Positions 50,945-60,687 are shown, counted from the first letter of the stretch. The stretch is 64,000 bases of DNA from Gordonibacter sp. Marseille-P4307 (GCF_900604965.1 NZ_UWPD01000001.1:1341311-1405310), one strand, 5' to 3'. Translations and numbers: made by a program. Notes: generated by a model not told the origin, from the sequence alone.

Positions 50945-52239
50945 CGGCCGGCGTCCTCGACGTGCTCATCGCCGGCAAGCTCGCAGGAACCCTTTCCCAG
51001 GACGGGGCCGGCTCGCTTTCCTTCGCCTACGAGAGAGGCTACCGCGGCGTTCCGCTGTCGTCGTCCATGCCGCTTTCCACCAGGCCCTACCGGGACAAGG
51101 TCGTGCTGCCCTACCTCTGGGGGCTTTTGCCAGAGGACCCGGCTGTGAGAAGGCATGTCGCCGCCGACGCCGGCATCTCTCCCAACAACCCCTTCGCGCT
51201 CCTCGGCGTCATCGGCCTGGACTGCCCCGGCGCGGTGCAGTTCGTCCCCCAAGGTTCCGACGCCTACCGCGATGAGCGCCTTGTTGCCGTGAGCGACGCC
51301 GAAATTGCCCGGAGGCTGGCCATAGGTCGCCAGGATGGCACCGGCTGGATTGCCGACAACGAGCATTGGAGCCTCGGCGGCCAGCAGAGCAAGTTCGCCT
51401 TACGGCGCATGGATGGCAGGTGGTACTCCTGCGAGGGCTCTGCGGCAACCACCCACATCCTGAAGAGCGGCGTGCGCGGACTGGCCCATCAGGCGCTCAA
51501 CGAGTACGTCTGCATGCGGCTCGCGACAAGCCTAGACGTGCCTGCGGCAAGCGTCGAGTACCTGGAATTCGAGGGCGAGAGCGGCGTGGAGCCCGCCATC
51601 GTCATCGAGCGCTACGACCGTTTGGTCGAGGGGAACAACGTGACGAGGCTCCATCAGGAGGATCTCTGCCAGGCCCTGGGATGCCTTCCCGACAACAAGT
51701 ACACCATGTACGGTGGGCCGAACTGCGCCGAACTGCTGGGGCTTCTCACCTCGACCGGGCCCACTGCCCAGGCAAACGCCGCGGGTTTCCTGCAGATGCT
51801 CTTCCTCAACTACCTGCTCGCGGCGACGGACGCGCACGCCAAGAACTACTCCATCATGCTCGCCGCCGACGGGTCACACAGGCTGGCGCCCATGTACGAC
51901 GCGGCATCCATCGCCCCCTACGTCGAGGTGGCGAAGATGAAGGTCAAGCCGCCCAAGCTCGCCATGTCCATCGGCGGCGAGAACCGCGCAGGCCACGTTT
52001 CGGCAAACGACCTCGCCAAGCTGGTCGAGCAGTGCAGCCTCGAACGATTCGGCATAACCGTCGAGGGCTGCCGCGACTTGCTGGCACTCTACGCTAGAGA
52101 GATCCCCGGCAAGCTGGCCCAGGAGTTCGACGCTTTGGAAAAAACGGGGTCGGCCGACGCAGCCAGGGAGCTCAGGGGGCGCATGGAGAAACCAATCGCG
52201 CAGCTGTGCGCAAGGTCGCTGAAAGGACTGGGGAGCTAA
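50941..52239 (+). CDS. hipA: HipA-type Ser/Thr kinase toxin
   Basis: 432 residues. An N-terminal beta domain (VLIAGKLAGTLSQDGAGSLS) is followed by the kinase: SLGGQQSKFALRRMDG (ATP/lysine region, about 145-160), the catalytic loop LLAATDAHAKNYSIM (Asp and Asn) and metal-binding PMYDAASIAPY. These residues are as in E. coli HipA, which phosphorylates glutamyl-tRNA synthetase and slows growth. All catalytic positions look intact. Followed by a strong terminator. Confidence 0.9.
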   Translation: MTAGVLDVLIAGKLAGTLSQDGAGSLSFAYERGYRGVPLSSSMPLSTRPYRDKVVLPYLWGLLPEDPAVRRHVAADAGISPNNPFALLGVIGLDCPGAVQFVPQGSDAYRDERLVAVSDAEIARRLAIGRQDGTGWIADNEHWSLGGQQSKFALRRMDGRWYSCEGSAATTHILKSGVRGLAHQALNEYVCMRLATSLDVPAASVEYLEFEGESGVEPAIVIERYDRLVEGNNVTRLHQEDLCQALGCLPDNKYTMYGGPNCAELLGLLTSTGPTAQANAAGFLQMLFLNYLLAATDAHAKNYSIMLAADGSHRLAPMYDAASIAPYVEVAKMKVKPPKLAMSIGGENRAGHVSANDLAKLVEQCSLERFGITVEGCRDLLALYAREIPGKLAQEFDALEKTGSADAARELRGRMEKPIAQLCARSLKGLGS

Positions 52240-52298
52240 GCCCCATGCCGCTCGCGGCCAACTAGCGAATCATGGGGAACGGCCAGTAAGCACGGAAA

Positions 52299-52327
52299 GA
52301 GCCCCTCGGGATGACCCCGAGGGGCTC
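52299..52327. terminator. Terminator after hipA
   Basis: GAGCCCCTCGGG and CCCGAGGGGCTC form a 12-pair stem with a four- or five-base loop; another GC-rich hairpin follows. It can serve transcription from either side. Confidence 0.75.
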
Positions 52328-52550
52328 CCGGCCCTCCAGCGGGGGCCGGGGATGGAGGTCGGTTACTCGATTTCTCCGCCTCAGCGCAAATGGTCGAGTG
52401 CCCAAAATGATTGCGACTACCGTAAATCTCAGGTAGGGCTTTATAGATAACGTCAGAGTTTGCCGTTGACCTTCCTTTGAGAAAAAGAAACTTATGGGTC
52501 TCCCCCGTCTTACGAAGAGCCAGGAGCTTGTCAGCAATAACTCCACACGC

Positions 52551-52724
52551 CTAATCCCAGTTCATAGAAACAAAGCCCGGGTCTTCGTTGCGCCCTTTTC
52601 TCGGATTAGATTGCGAGGTTTCGGCGAATGCATGGAGCATGGGAGTGCCCAGCGTTGCTGCAGCCACCGATGTTGTCGCGGTCTCGACAAAGCCGCGACG
52701 AGTGATATTAATATTCACGCTCAT
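52551..52724 (-). pseudogene. Tat signal-peptide fragment of a secreted redox-type protein
   Basis: From ATG 52724 (AAAGGAG upstream) the frame gives a twin-arginine leader, ITRRGFVETATTSVAAATLG then PMLHAFAE, and ends after 57 residues. Such leaders begin the molybdopterin and flavin oxidoreductases that are numerous in coriobacteria, but the mature enzyme is missing here. It is the remains of a truncated gene. Confidence 0.65.
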
Positions 52725-52750
52725 GATTGGCAGGCTCCTTTCGCAAAACA

Positions 52751-53405
52751 CTAGCTAATGACTATCTGAGCAGATGAAGCCGGAATTGCTTTAACGGCTA
52801 CACTTCCAGCGAGTGAACAAAGGAGAATGGATAATGTGCGAAAGGACGCAATAGGGCCCTGCAAGATCGACTTGCATGCACTCACTTCTATTTGGAAAAG
52901 CAATTGCGACACTGCCTGGTTGGCAAATGAAACCTCGTACGGATAGCACGCTTTCCACGGCTTTTCTATGTCCATTTCTGTTTGGAGCTCGATCGACAGC
53001 CAAGTTGAAGAGGTGATGCTCGTTCTCAGGCAAGTTTACTGTCTCCCGGCGTACAAACGGTGTCAAGGTCGTCCTTGCCGCAGATGATGCTTGTAAACGT
53101 AGATTTCTGCATCTCGACGAGCCGAACAGGCTCGTGCAATCTTCCGTCGCTATCGAGAGGGTGCAACCATCCGGCACTATCGTAGCTCTGAGGAAGAAAA
53201 AATGGATAGCAATCGATATCAAAAGGTATGGATGCGCCTCGTCCTGCCGCCACGAACGTCATGCAAGAGAATTCTGCGAGGTCCGCTGGCTGGCCCATCC
53301 GGAGAACACCATGACAATTCGCGTCACGCGGGAAGGTGATTTATAGCTCTTGCGTAGACTGACTGGCAGGTTTTGATGCCAAGCTCAACCCCAGCCTACA
53401 GAATG
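52751..53405. other. Probable gene debris, unassigned
   Basis: Overlapping minus-strand frames of 90 and 143 residues (for example LHEPVRLVEMQKSTFTSIIC) run through this stretch without a convincing start, ribosome-binding site or known domain. It may be the rest of decayed genes between the Tat fragment and the terminator at 53406. Confidence 0.4.
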
Positions 53406-53440
53406 AAGCACCGCTGGGACAATTTGTCCCAGCGGTGCTT
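53406..53440 (-). terminator. Terminator, long perfect palindrome
   Basis: A 17-base arm AAGCACCGCTGGGACAA is followed, after one base, by its exact complement and then TTTTA. It lies seven bases beyond the stop of the zinc-ribbon protein gene. Confidence 0.8.
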
Positions 53441-53446
53441 TTACCA

Positions 53447-54718
53447 TTAGTGTTTCTTTGAGCACCAGGGGCACGGCTTGCCGCCCTTGATCCTCGTCGC
53501 AGTGGTCGCCGTCCAGACGTGCTCCGGGTTGTTGCGGCAGACCCACTTGGGAATGAAGTCTAGCTGCCCGTGGGGCTTGGTGTTCCAGGGGCTCACCGGG
53601 TTCTCGGGACTCCACTCCTCGGCGAGCTCGGGGTACTGCCAGGCGAACGACCCCATGACCTTCCCGCACGAGGGGCAACGGTTGTTCATCCTCAATTCCC
53701 TGTTCCGGACGGTGTCCACCCATTCGTGCCCGCACGCTATGCAGCGCCACCGGACTTTCCGCTTGCTGCCGCTCTTCACCGTCTCGGGCGTGTACTTCGG
53801 GCCGTCGACTGCTTCGAGCCACTCCTCGGCGAGCTCGGGGTTGGTCTCCCGCAAACAGGATTGCGTCGACAAGCTCTTCGTGTGCTGTGCGCGGCAGACC
53901 ATGCAGCCGTCGATGAGGTAGCTCCCCGGGGTCTGGTAGGGAAGGTGTCCGTTCGGGCAGTGAAGGTGCATCCTCATGTAGCTGTCAGCCGGGACTTCTT
54001 CGGGTTTGGATTCGTCCTCCCAGGCCTCCACTAGCTCGGGGAAGTCCGCAGCCGACTTCCCTCTGAGGTCCGAGAACCCGTATTTCGATGGATTCTCGAC
54101 GTGACGCTCCACCCACGCGTTGACGCTTGCCGCGCCCGGCGTCCTAGGCGCCGTCTTCCTGTCCTCGCGTGCGGTCGTGGGCGTCACTGCTTCCTTTCCA
54201 TACACGACCCCGCCGGTTTTCTTGCCGCCGCACGTGCAGCCGAACTTGACGTCGCAGGGGCGCTCCGCGGTCTGTCGCCCGCACGCCTGGCACTTCACGA
54301 CCATGACGTCGTCTCCCGCCCTCGCGCCGTGGATGAGGTCCACGAGGTCGCAGCCGTTCTCCTGAGCGAGGGATTCGGCCTGCGCCCACGTCGCGTCGTG
54401 CTTTTGGGTGATCACGCCCTGCCGGATAAGCTCAGACCTGGGGACGCCTTCCGCCAGGATCTTCCTGACCGACTGGTCGTACAGGGCATGCGACTGCCCG
54501 TACCACGAGAGCCAGTAGCAGGCCCTGCAGATCGGCTCTCCTACGGCGTTTTTGTCGAGGATGTACTTCAGCCTGTAATGCGCTTGCGTGCCGCAGGTCC
54601 GGCACGTCGTGAACAGATAAGCGTCCTTGCGGTACTTCCCCTTCGGGTCGTGCGGCTGGGACAGTTTCAGGCCTCCCTGCAGGAGGATTTCGTCGAGCTT
54701 GTCATCGCTGAGTTTCAT
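53447..54718 (-). CDS. Repeated zinc-ribbon (DUF4379-like) protein
   Basis: 423 residues with at least five Cys pairs. Two C-terminal units follow the DUF4379 pattern: NPELAEEWLEA ... WRCIACGHEWVDTVRNRELR ... CPSCG, and YPELAEEWSPENPVSPWNTK ... KWVCRNNPEHVWTAT ... CPWC. The N-terminal third has CRTCGTQAHY and CRACYWLSW, and the middle CQACGRQTAERPC. DUF4379 proteins are proposed to bind nucleic acid and are often fused with, or adjacent to, nucleases. No nuclease domain is visible here. The gene is 17 bases downstream of the CpXC gene on the same strand. Confidence 0.8.
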   Translation of the reverse strand: MKLSDDKLDEILLQGGLKLSQPHDPKGKYRKDAYLFTTCRTCGTQAHYRLKYILDKNAVGEPICRACYWLSWYGQSHALYDQSVRKILAEGVPRSELIRQGVITQKHDATWAQAESLAQENGCDLVDLIHGARAGDDVMVVKCQACGRQTAERPCDVKFGCTCGGKKTGGVVYGKEAVTPTTAREDRKTAPRTPGAASVNAWVERHVENPSKYGFSDLRGKSAADFPELVEAWEDESKPEEVPADSYMRMHLHCPNGHLPYQTPGSYLIDGCMVCRAQHTKSLSTQSCLRETNPELAEEWLEAVDGPKYTPETVKSGSKRKVRWRCIACGHEWVDTVRNRELRMNNRCPSCGKVMGSFAWQYPELAEEWSPENPVSPWNTKPHGQLDFIPKWVCRNNPEHVWTATTATRIKGGKPCPWCSKKH

Positions 54719-54735
54719 ATGTGCGCCTTTCTTGC

Positions 54736-56109
54736 CTACAGGATCCCCTCTTCGGAGAACGCGTCGACCGCTCTCTCGGCCCAGGCGCGGCCGACGACGA
54801 GGGGCCGGTCGCCTGCCATGGACGACCTCGCGAGCGCGTCTGCGTAGAGGTCGTACGCCCCGCGCGGGAGCACTGCGGTGAGGCCCGCGCCGTCAGCTTC
54901 CACCTCGAACAGCAGGTCGCCGTCCTCCGTTCCGACGAGGTCGGCCTCGCATTCCCCGTCGGGAGCCACGCTGCCCTGCTGCCTGGCCGAGCCCGCGACC
55001 GCCATCTTCAGGATCTCGACCACGCGGTCGTCGAGGCCGTTGGCGAGCGCGACGGCGACGCCCCGCAAATCCCGCCGGTCGAAGACTATGCGCTTCTCGC
55101 TGCGCCCGATGGCGCTGTCCTCGCCGTCGAGCCCTTCGAACATCTCCGCGGCCCTCCGCGCCATGCCCTCGTCCACGACGAGGTAGACGCAGGCGTCGTG
55201 CTCCGGGTCCAGGTAGAGGCAGGGCGACGTCAGGCTCGCGGAGTACCCGCACTCTGGGCAGCTGAACTCGAAGAGCGTCCCCGCGAGCAGCCGATCGGCG
55301 AGCTCGGGGCTCCTCCGCGCGTTCACGAGCGTCCAGGCGTCGTGTTCCACGGTTGCGCCGCACCCGGGGCACGGGAACTTCACCGGGTCCGACTCCGAGC
55401 CGCTCCACCCCTCGTCGAGGTCCGCCTCGAAGGCGAGGGTCTCCCTCATGCGCTTCGCCGGAACTCCGATCTCCATCATCGCGTTGTCGAACGTCCCGGG
55501 CTGCTGGGCCATCTGCGGGTACCATCGGTCGATCGTGTCCGCGTCGCCGGCGAGCGCCCGGGCGGCCATCCCAGTGGGGTCGCAGACGACCTCCCAGCTT
55601 CCGGGGTCGCACGGGTAGAGGTAAGAAGTGAACTCCTCGTCGTCGATGACGCCCTCGTACACCGGCTTCTCTCTCGAGCACGGCCAGTAGTAGCACCTGC
55701 CCTTCGTGAGCCCCAGCCCCGGCGCGCCGTCCCCGTCGTACTCGTCGCCGATGTAGCGGACGACCGACCAGTCCTCCTTCACGTTCATGCGCTTTACGGC
55801 CCTGGCGAGCCAGGCGATGGACTCGGACAGGTCTGGGTCCTCCTCCCGGTACTTCTCCTCGTATTCGGCGAGCAGCGAGAAGTACTCCGCATAGCTTTGC
55901 ATGTTGTAGGGGATGAGGCGGCTTCTCCGCCTCTCCGCGTCGGAGCCGTCCTCGCGCTCGGAGATTATCTCGTCGATCGCGTCGAGCTCGGCGGGGTACG
56001 AGAACACCTCACCGCCGCTCTCCCTGAGGCCGGGCAGCAGGCAGTACTTCTCGTGCTCGGGAGGGATGTAGGGCCCGGTCTCCATCGCGAAGGTCTCGGA
56101 CGTCGTCAT
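54736..56109 (-). CDS. CpXC-domain protein
   Basis: 457 residues from ATG 56109 (GAGGAG upstream); an earlier in-frame ATG at 56142 is less likely. The CpXC domain is at about 255-315: KFPCPGCGATVEHDAWTLVN and FEFSCPECGYSASLTSPCLY, i.e. two C-P-x-C pairs. The first 240 residues contain a Trp/Tyr-rich acidic region (LPYNMQ, RCYYWPCSREKPVYEG) not assignable. It forms a unit with the downstream DUF4379 gene and is divergent from the large gene at 56263. Function unknown. Confidence 0.78.
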   Translation of the reverse strand: MTTSETFAMETGPYIPPEHEKYCLLPGLRESGGEVFSYPAELDAIDEIISEREDGSDAERRRSRLIPYNMQSYAEYFSLLAEYEEKYREEDPDLSESIAWLARAVKRMNVKEDWSVVRYIGDEYDGDGAPGLGLTKGRCYYWPCSREKPVYEGVIDDEEFTSYLYPCDPGSWEVVCDPTGMAARALAGDADTIDRWYPQMAQQPGTFDNAMMEIGVPAKRMRETLAFEADLDEGWSGSESDPVKFPCPGCGATVEHDAWTLVNARRSPELADRLLAGTLFEFSCPECGYSASLTSPCLYLDPEHDACVYLVVDEGMARRAAEMFEGLDGEDSAIGRSEKRIVFDRRDLRGVAVALANGLDDRVVEILKMAVAGSARQQGSVAPDGECEADLVGTEDGDLLFEVEADGAGLTAVLPRGAYDLYADALARSSMAGDRPLVVGRAWAERAVDAFSEEGIL

Positions 56110-56262
56110 GCTGCGCTCCTCTCCTGGTGCATCTACGTGCAATTATAGTCTGCCGATCGCCCCCGGCTTCCGGGCTCTGGAGCCTCGTCGCTCCCGCTCG
56201 CCCGTACCGGCGTAAAATGTCTACCAAGTCATCTCTATCATGCTCGAGGGAAGGGGCACGGC

Positions 56263-59200
56263 ATGGCCGACAACGGAGAATTCGCGAACGCCCCGACGTT
56301 CTACCTGCAGAGGCTCGCAATCGACACCTTCGCCGGCGGCGAGGTCCTCTTCGCGGACGCCGACCTCACGCCGGAGCAGGCGTCGCGCTACGCGCTGGGC
56401 ATGCTGGTCAGGGAGCCGGAGTCGCTGCGCGTCACCCGGTCGAACGACGCGCCCGCAGGGCGGTTCCGGTTCGCAGTCGCCACGAACTCGGCGGCCGAGG
56501 AGGACGGCTCGCGCGTGATACCAGGCGGGGCGCGCTTCAAGGTGCTCGACATCTGCGAGCACGATGGGAGAACGCAGATCGCTCTCCTGCACCTGCCCGG
56601 CGACGAGCAATGGCGGCTGTTCGGCGAGGTCGAGTTCAGCTCCGAGCGCGACGCAGTAGACGCATGCCGGAGCGCTTTCGAGGACGCCCTTTCGGGTGAG
56701 CCTGCCCAGGGAGCTGAGTGCCCTACCCTGCAGGCGGTCGGGTTCGACGAGGGTGGGGAGCCCCACCCCGTCGAGACGCCGCTCCAGGAGAGGCTGAAGC
56801 CCCTCTCCGAGATGGGGTTCCGCGAGGTCGACGGCAGCGTGCTCTACGTGGAGGGCGCCCTGAGCCTGTTCGAAGAGGACTCCGGGATGGGGTCCGCCGA
56901 CTTCCCTGATGTGCTCGCGTACGGCTACATCGACCAGCAGGCGGGTCTCAGCATGCAGGTCCTCTGCTCCGCCCGCAGGGTCGGCTCGAAGATCGAGCGG
57001 AGACGCGACCTGGACGAGCACAGGCTCATCATCCGCTCCGGGGGCACCGGGGAAAGGCTCGCGGCACAGGTCGTCGACTCGTCGCTCTCCGAGTTCTCGG
57101 ACCTCATTGGGCAGATCGAAGAGATCTACGGGCCGGACGACGAGTCCCTGCGCGACGTCAGGCGCTCGGCGGACATCGATCCGCTGCGCAGTCTCGAGTA
57201 CCCCGACGACATCCAGGCCTACCTGCTGAAGCAGGGCATCGAGGGCATGGAGCTCGTCTGGATGAGAACGCTCGGCATAAGTGAGGAGGGATCGGTGGTG
57301 GGCAGGCTCCTCAACGAGCCCTACGGCGACTATGGCGTCCACGAGGGCGACTGCATCGAGCTCGGCTTCGGCACGGGCAAGGATGGCGGCATCGTCTGCG
57401 TCGCGGATGCGGGCAGGGTCGCCGGCGAGCCGGCGGCGGGTTCGAGGGACGTTGCCGTGAACGATAGGCCTCATGAGGAGCCCTACGTGACCTGCAAGCC
57501 CAAGGCGGTTAGCGTCTCCGCCGAGGAGTACGCAAGCGGGCGTTGCGACGAGAAAATCGCCGACAGGATGCGAGCGATTGTCGATTCGGAGGCGCCCATC
57601 GAAAAGACCTGGCTCTTCAACCTCGTGAGGGCGAGCTTCGGCATAGGCAGGAGCGGAAGGAACGTGCTCGCGAAGAACGAGGAGGTCCTCTCCCGCCTGC
57701 CCCACGGGACCACGGAATGGGACGGGCACGAGTTCGTCTGGCAGGCCGGCCAGGACCCCGAATCGTACACTTCATTCAGGGCGAACCCCGAGCGCCAGGT
57801 CGGCTGCATCGCCTTCGAGGAGCTAAGAAACGCCATCCTCCACGACCTCCCGTACGGCTTCGCGCTCCAACCAGGTGACGCCGTCTCGCAGGTGGCTGGC
57901 ACGTTCGGCTACACGCGGGTTGCCTCCCGCATAAAAGACGTAATCTCCAAGGCGATCGAGCGCTGCGTCGCAGACGGGCTGCTCGCGCAGGGCGATGACG
58001 GTTCCGTCTCCGCAGCCCCGGGCGAGGGTTTCCGGTTCGCCGCGGGGGTCGAGTCGGGCGACCCCGCACGCGTGACCGAGGGCTACTACCGCGACGGCAA
58101 GGCGTTCATCGGCAGCGTCTCCTACGAGAAGCTGCTCATCGTGCTCGTCTCCTTCATCGTCGCCCTCGAAGGGCGGCCGTGCGGCTTCTTCCTTGAAGTC
58201 CCCTGCACCGCCGACGAGGAGGACGGGCTCCGCAAGGCCGAGGGCGACCCTCTGCATCTTAAGGTCTACCATACGGGCAGGCTTACCTGCGAGGAGGCGT
58301 TCGCGCTGCTGTTCCGCAACCGCGACCTCCTGCTCAACACGGGCCTCGTATCCTTCGGGTTCTTCTCCACCGAGGCCCAGGCCGAGGTCTTCCTCGACCA
58401 GTACAAAGTGGTCGCCCTCACGGGGCTCGGAGAGGAAGGCGCCGCGCACGTGTTCGGTATGGCCGGAATCCCCGACGCCAGACCCGTGACCGTGTGGGAC
58501 ACCATCGGCCCGGAGACTCCCGCGAGGAACTTCGCCGTCTCGTGCGGAGGGGCCACGCTCGACTCGGTCCTCAAGGACCTGGAGGAGGACTTCGGGCTCG
58601 CGCTCGACCACTACGAGGCAGAGGACGAGGAGGGGTCTGCCGTTCCGGTCGATGTGGACCCGGGCATCGCGGACTACGTAGAGCCGGATGCCACCGGCTA
58701 CGAGCTCGCGAACGGCGCCGTCGTGACGATGCCCGCCACGTATCGGGAGGTCGAAGCGATGCCGGACGACCCCGAAGGCACCCGCGCGTTCGCCATGAGG
58801 AACGCGTCTTCGCAGGCCGTCGTACTCGCATATCCCATCGATGGCGGCCCTCAGATGCCCTGCGACGATACGGACGAGGTGGTGTCCGGCATACGATGCT
58901 CGCTCGGCGACGACCAGGGCATCGTGGAGGTCAGGTCCGGCGGCAGCAGCGGCAGTCGGTTCGTGTACAGCATCGTCAAGACCGCGAAGGAACCGTCCGT
59001 AATGCCGTACGCGCTCGTGCTCGATATGAGGAGCTCGAAGCGTCCGGTCCGAATACGGGGCTTCTTCGACGAGTCGGGCACGACCGGCGTCCGGGACTCA
59101 ACGGTCTACTCGATGCTCGCGCAGGCCGGCGGCAACGCGCCCGACGGGTGGGTGCGAGACCCCTACGATGCCGGCTGGGGCAAGGGCCTCCTCGCAAACA

Positions 59201-59298
59201 AGTCGGAGCAGCCGGAGTTCGACGCGCTCTTCCCGGAGCACCCGCTCACGGAGGCGCGGCGCCTTATCAGGTACGCGACGACCCGCACGGTCGGATAG
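56263..59298 (+). CDS. Large multidomain protein with a DUF3320-like region
   Basis: 1011 residues. Residues about 430-480 (KIADRMRAIVDSEAPIEKTW, FNLVRASFGIGRSGRNVL) resemble the DUF3320 wHTH-like region found in large DUF4011/helicase-like defence proteins, but no helicase or nuclease motif is seen here. About 630-745 (GRPCGFFLEVPC, PLHLKVYHTGRLTCEEAFAL) is a separate unit. About 825-1000 (LANGAVVTMPATYREVEAMP, VEVRSGGSSGSRFVYSIVKT) is a beta-rich domain like those of small secreted/cell-surface Eggerthella proteins. It starts the rightward unit facing the CpXC gene. A link to defence is possible from position among restriction relics but not established. Confidence 0.65.
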   Translation: MADNGEFANAPTFYLQRLAIDTFAGGEVLFADADLTPEQASRYALGMLVREPESLRVTRSNDAPAGRFRFAVATNSAAEEDGSRVIPGGARFKVLDICEHDGRTQIALLHLPGDEQWRLFGEVEFSSERDAVDACRSAFEDALSGEPAQGAECPTLQAVGFDEGGEPHPVETPLQERLKPLSEMGFREVDGSVLYVEGALSLFEEDSGMGSADFPDVLAYGYIDQQAGLSMQVLCSARRVGSKIERRRDLDEHRLIIRSGGTGERLAAQVVDSSLSEFSDLIGQIEEIYGPDDESLRDVRRSADIDPLRSLEYPDDIQAYLLKQGIEGMELVWMRTLGISEEGSVVGRLLNEPYGDYGVHEGDCIELGFGTGKDGGIVCVADAGRVAGEPAAGSRDVAVNDRPHEEPYVTCKPKAVSVSAEEYASGRCDEKIADRMRAIVDSEAPIEKTWLFNLVRASFGIGRSGRNVLAKNEEVLSRLPHGTTEWDGHEFVWQAGQDPESYTSFRANPERQVGCIAFEELRNAILHDLPYGFALQPGDAVSQVAGTFGYTRVASRIKDVISKAIERCVADGLLAQGDDGSVSAAPGEGFRFAAGVESGDPARVTEGYYRDGKAFIGSVSYEKLLIVLVSFIVALEGRPCGFFLEVPCTADEEDGLRKAEGDPLHLKVYHTGRLTCEEAFALLFRNRDLLLNTGLVSFGFFSTEAQAEVFLDQYKVVALTGLGEEGAAHVFGMAGIPDARPVTVWDTIGPETPARNFAVSCGGATLDSVLKDLEEDFGLALDHYEAEDEEGSAVPVDVDPGIADYVEPDATGYELANGAVVTMPATYREVEAMPDDPEGTRAFAMRNASSQAVVLAYPIDGGPQMPCDDTDEVVSGIRCSLGDDQGIVEVRSGGSSGSRFVYSIVKTAKEPSVMPYALVLDMRSSKRPVRIRGFFDESGTTGVRDSTVYSMLAQAGGNAPDGWVRDPYDAGWGKGLLANKSEQPEFDALFPEHPLTEARRLIRYATTRTVG

Positions 59299-59397
59299 GC
59301 ACCTGCCTGTCGACGGGTCGGGGATGGCCCTCATATGGCCAGCGCCGACGACAGCCCGCCAGACGTGAAACGGGAAAAGAACCACAGGAGGACAATT

Positions 59398-60102
59398 TTG
59401 AAGCCTTATGAAGAAGAACTTTTGAGCTCGATGGCCACCAGAATCGAGGAGATGGGCATCGGCACTCAGACGACCACCGCCAGGGTCGCCAAGCAATGCG
59501 GATGCGACGACGAGAGCGTTGACATGTTCGGGCTGGACGACGCCCTGCGAAAGGAATGCGCCAGACGGGGCTACCGCCTCGACATGTCCTCTCATGAGAA
59601 TATGTTCGAAGGCCTGCCCTACAACCTGGAGTTCACCGTGAAGGCGATCCGCGACACCAGCAGCTCGGTGGTCCCGCCGCACGTCCGCGGGAGCATACGG
59701 CGCCTGGAGCTCGGCTGGGTGTGCATGGTTGGCAGCATGGTGCGCGACTACGCGTTCCAGAGGCGCGAGGACGGCGGCTACGATGTGAGGGTGGAGCTCG
59801 TAGGCGAGCCCTCGCCCGTCTCCGGCACCATGGACAGAGACGAGGCCGAGTCTTTCGACACAGCGCTCCAGCGGATCGGGGTACTCGGTTGGCGCAGGCC
59901 GCAATACCAGATGGACCGCGGCTACCTCATCACCGACCAGGAGAAGTGGCACCTCGCTATCGAGCGCGAGGGGTACAAGAGGCGCTTCCTCCTCGATGGA
60001 GACGGCCAGTACCCCGCGGGCTTCGAGGACCTCCGATACCTCGTCGAGGGCGTCGGCGCAAAGCTGGGCGTGCCGAGGGCATTCGACGACGATTCCGAAT
60101 AG
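59398..60102 (+). CDS. Hypothetical protein, partner of the 56263 gene
   Basis: 234 residues from TTG 59398, with AGGAGG just upstream; a longer ATG frame exists at 59335 but has no such site. Includes TRIEEMGIGTQTTTARVAKQ (helical), MFEGLPYNLEFTV and an acidic beta region DYAFQRREDGGYDVRVELVG. No recognised domain. It lies 99 bases behind the large gene and is probably cotranscribed. Confidence 0.65.
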   Translation: MKPYEEELLSSMATRIEEMGIGTQTTTARVAKQCGCDDESVDMFGLDDALRKECARRGYRLDMSSHENMFEGLPYNLEFTVKAIRDTSSSVVPPHVRGSIRRLELGWVCMVGSMVRDYAFQRREDGGYDVRVELVGEPSPVSGTMDRDEAESFDTALQRIGVLGWRRPQYQMDRGYLITDQEKWHLAIEREGYKRRFLLDGDGQYPAGFEDLRYLVEGVGAKLGVPRAFDDDSE

Positions 60103-60253
60103 ATGTTGTGAGCCGCTCGTAGCATGAAGACATTTGCTGATTCGGAGCAAGTCAGCTTCTCTGAATCACTCGAGTTTCCAGCACGCATAGACCATCCCGG
60201 ACGTGTAAAAACCCGGGGATGACTGCCGCTATTTGAAGGCATTGACCCGCGGT

Positions 60254-60600
60254 GGCGTGATTCGACAATCGGGGTGACCAGCAAAGCCACCTGCAACTAT
60301 TCCCGCAGGCAAAACGGGGAATGATTGCGCGTTTTTCGTTGCAGTTCCAACGAAACGTGATTCAAATGTCAACTATTCCCCGCGCTCCGAATCATGGCGT
60401 GATTCGGGATTGATTCGCCACTTGGCGCAACTGGGTGGACTGTGGAGCACCATGTGCAACCAGGCGGACGCACGGCGGTGCAGCTGGTCATTGAGTGGGA
60501 ATAAAATCCTAGTTCAGACGGCAAGCCACCAGATTCTATTCATGGTGACGCAGAGTGTTGCAAAACGTTGCACGAAGCGCCAAGCCACCTGACAAATTAA
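60254..60600. repeat. Dispersed intergenic array, locus 4
   Basis: GTGATTC occurs at about 60257, 60357 and 60399, with TGATTCG at 60410 and an inverted copy near 60389. GCCACCTGCAACTATTCCC starts at 60286, another CTATTCCCC at 60372, the family 17-mer TCATTGAGTGGGAATAA is at 60488-60504, and GCCACCT at 60584. It precedes the YraN-like tail. Confidence 0.65.
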
Positions 60601-60687
60601 AGAATAGATAATGAGACGAAGCTCCGAAAATCGCCGTTTTCGGAGCTTCTTTTATGTCATTTCACCTACGATTTTGATTCGGATTTA

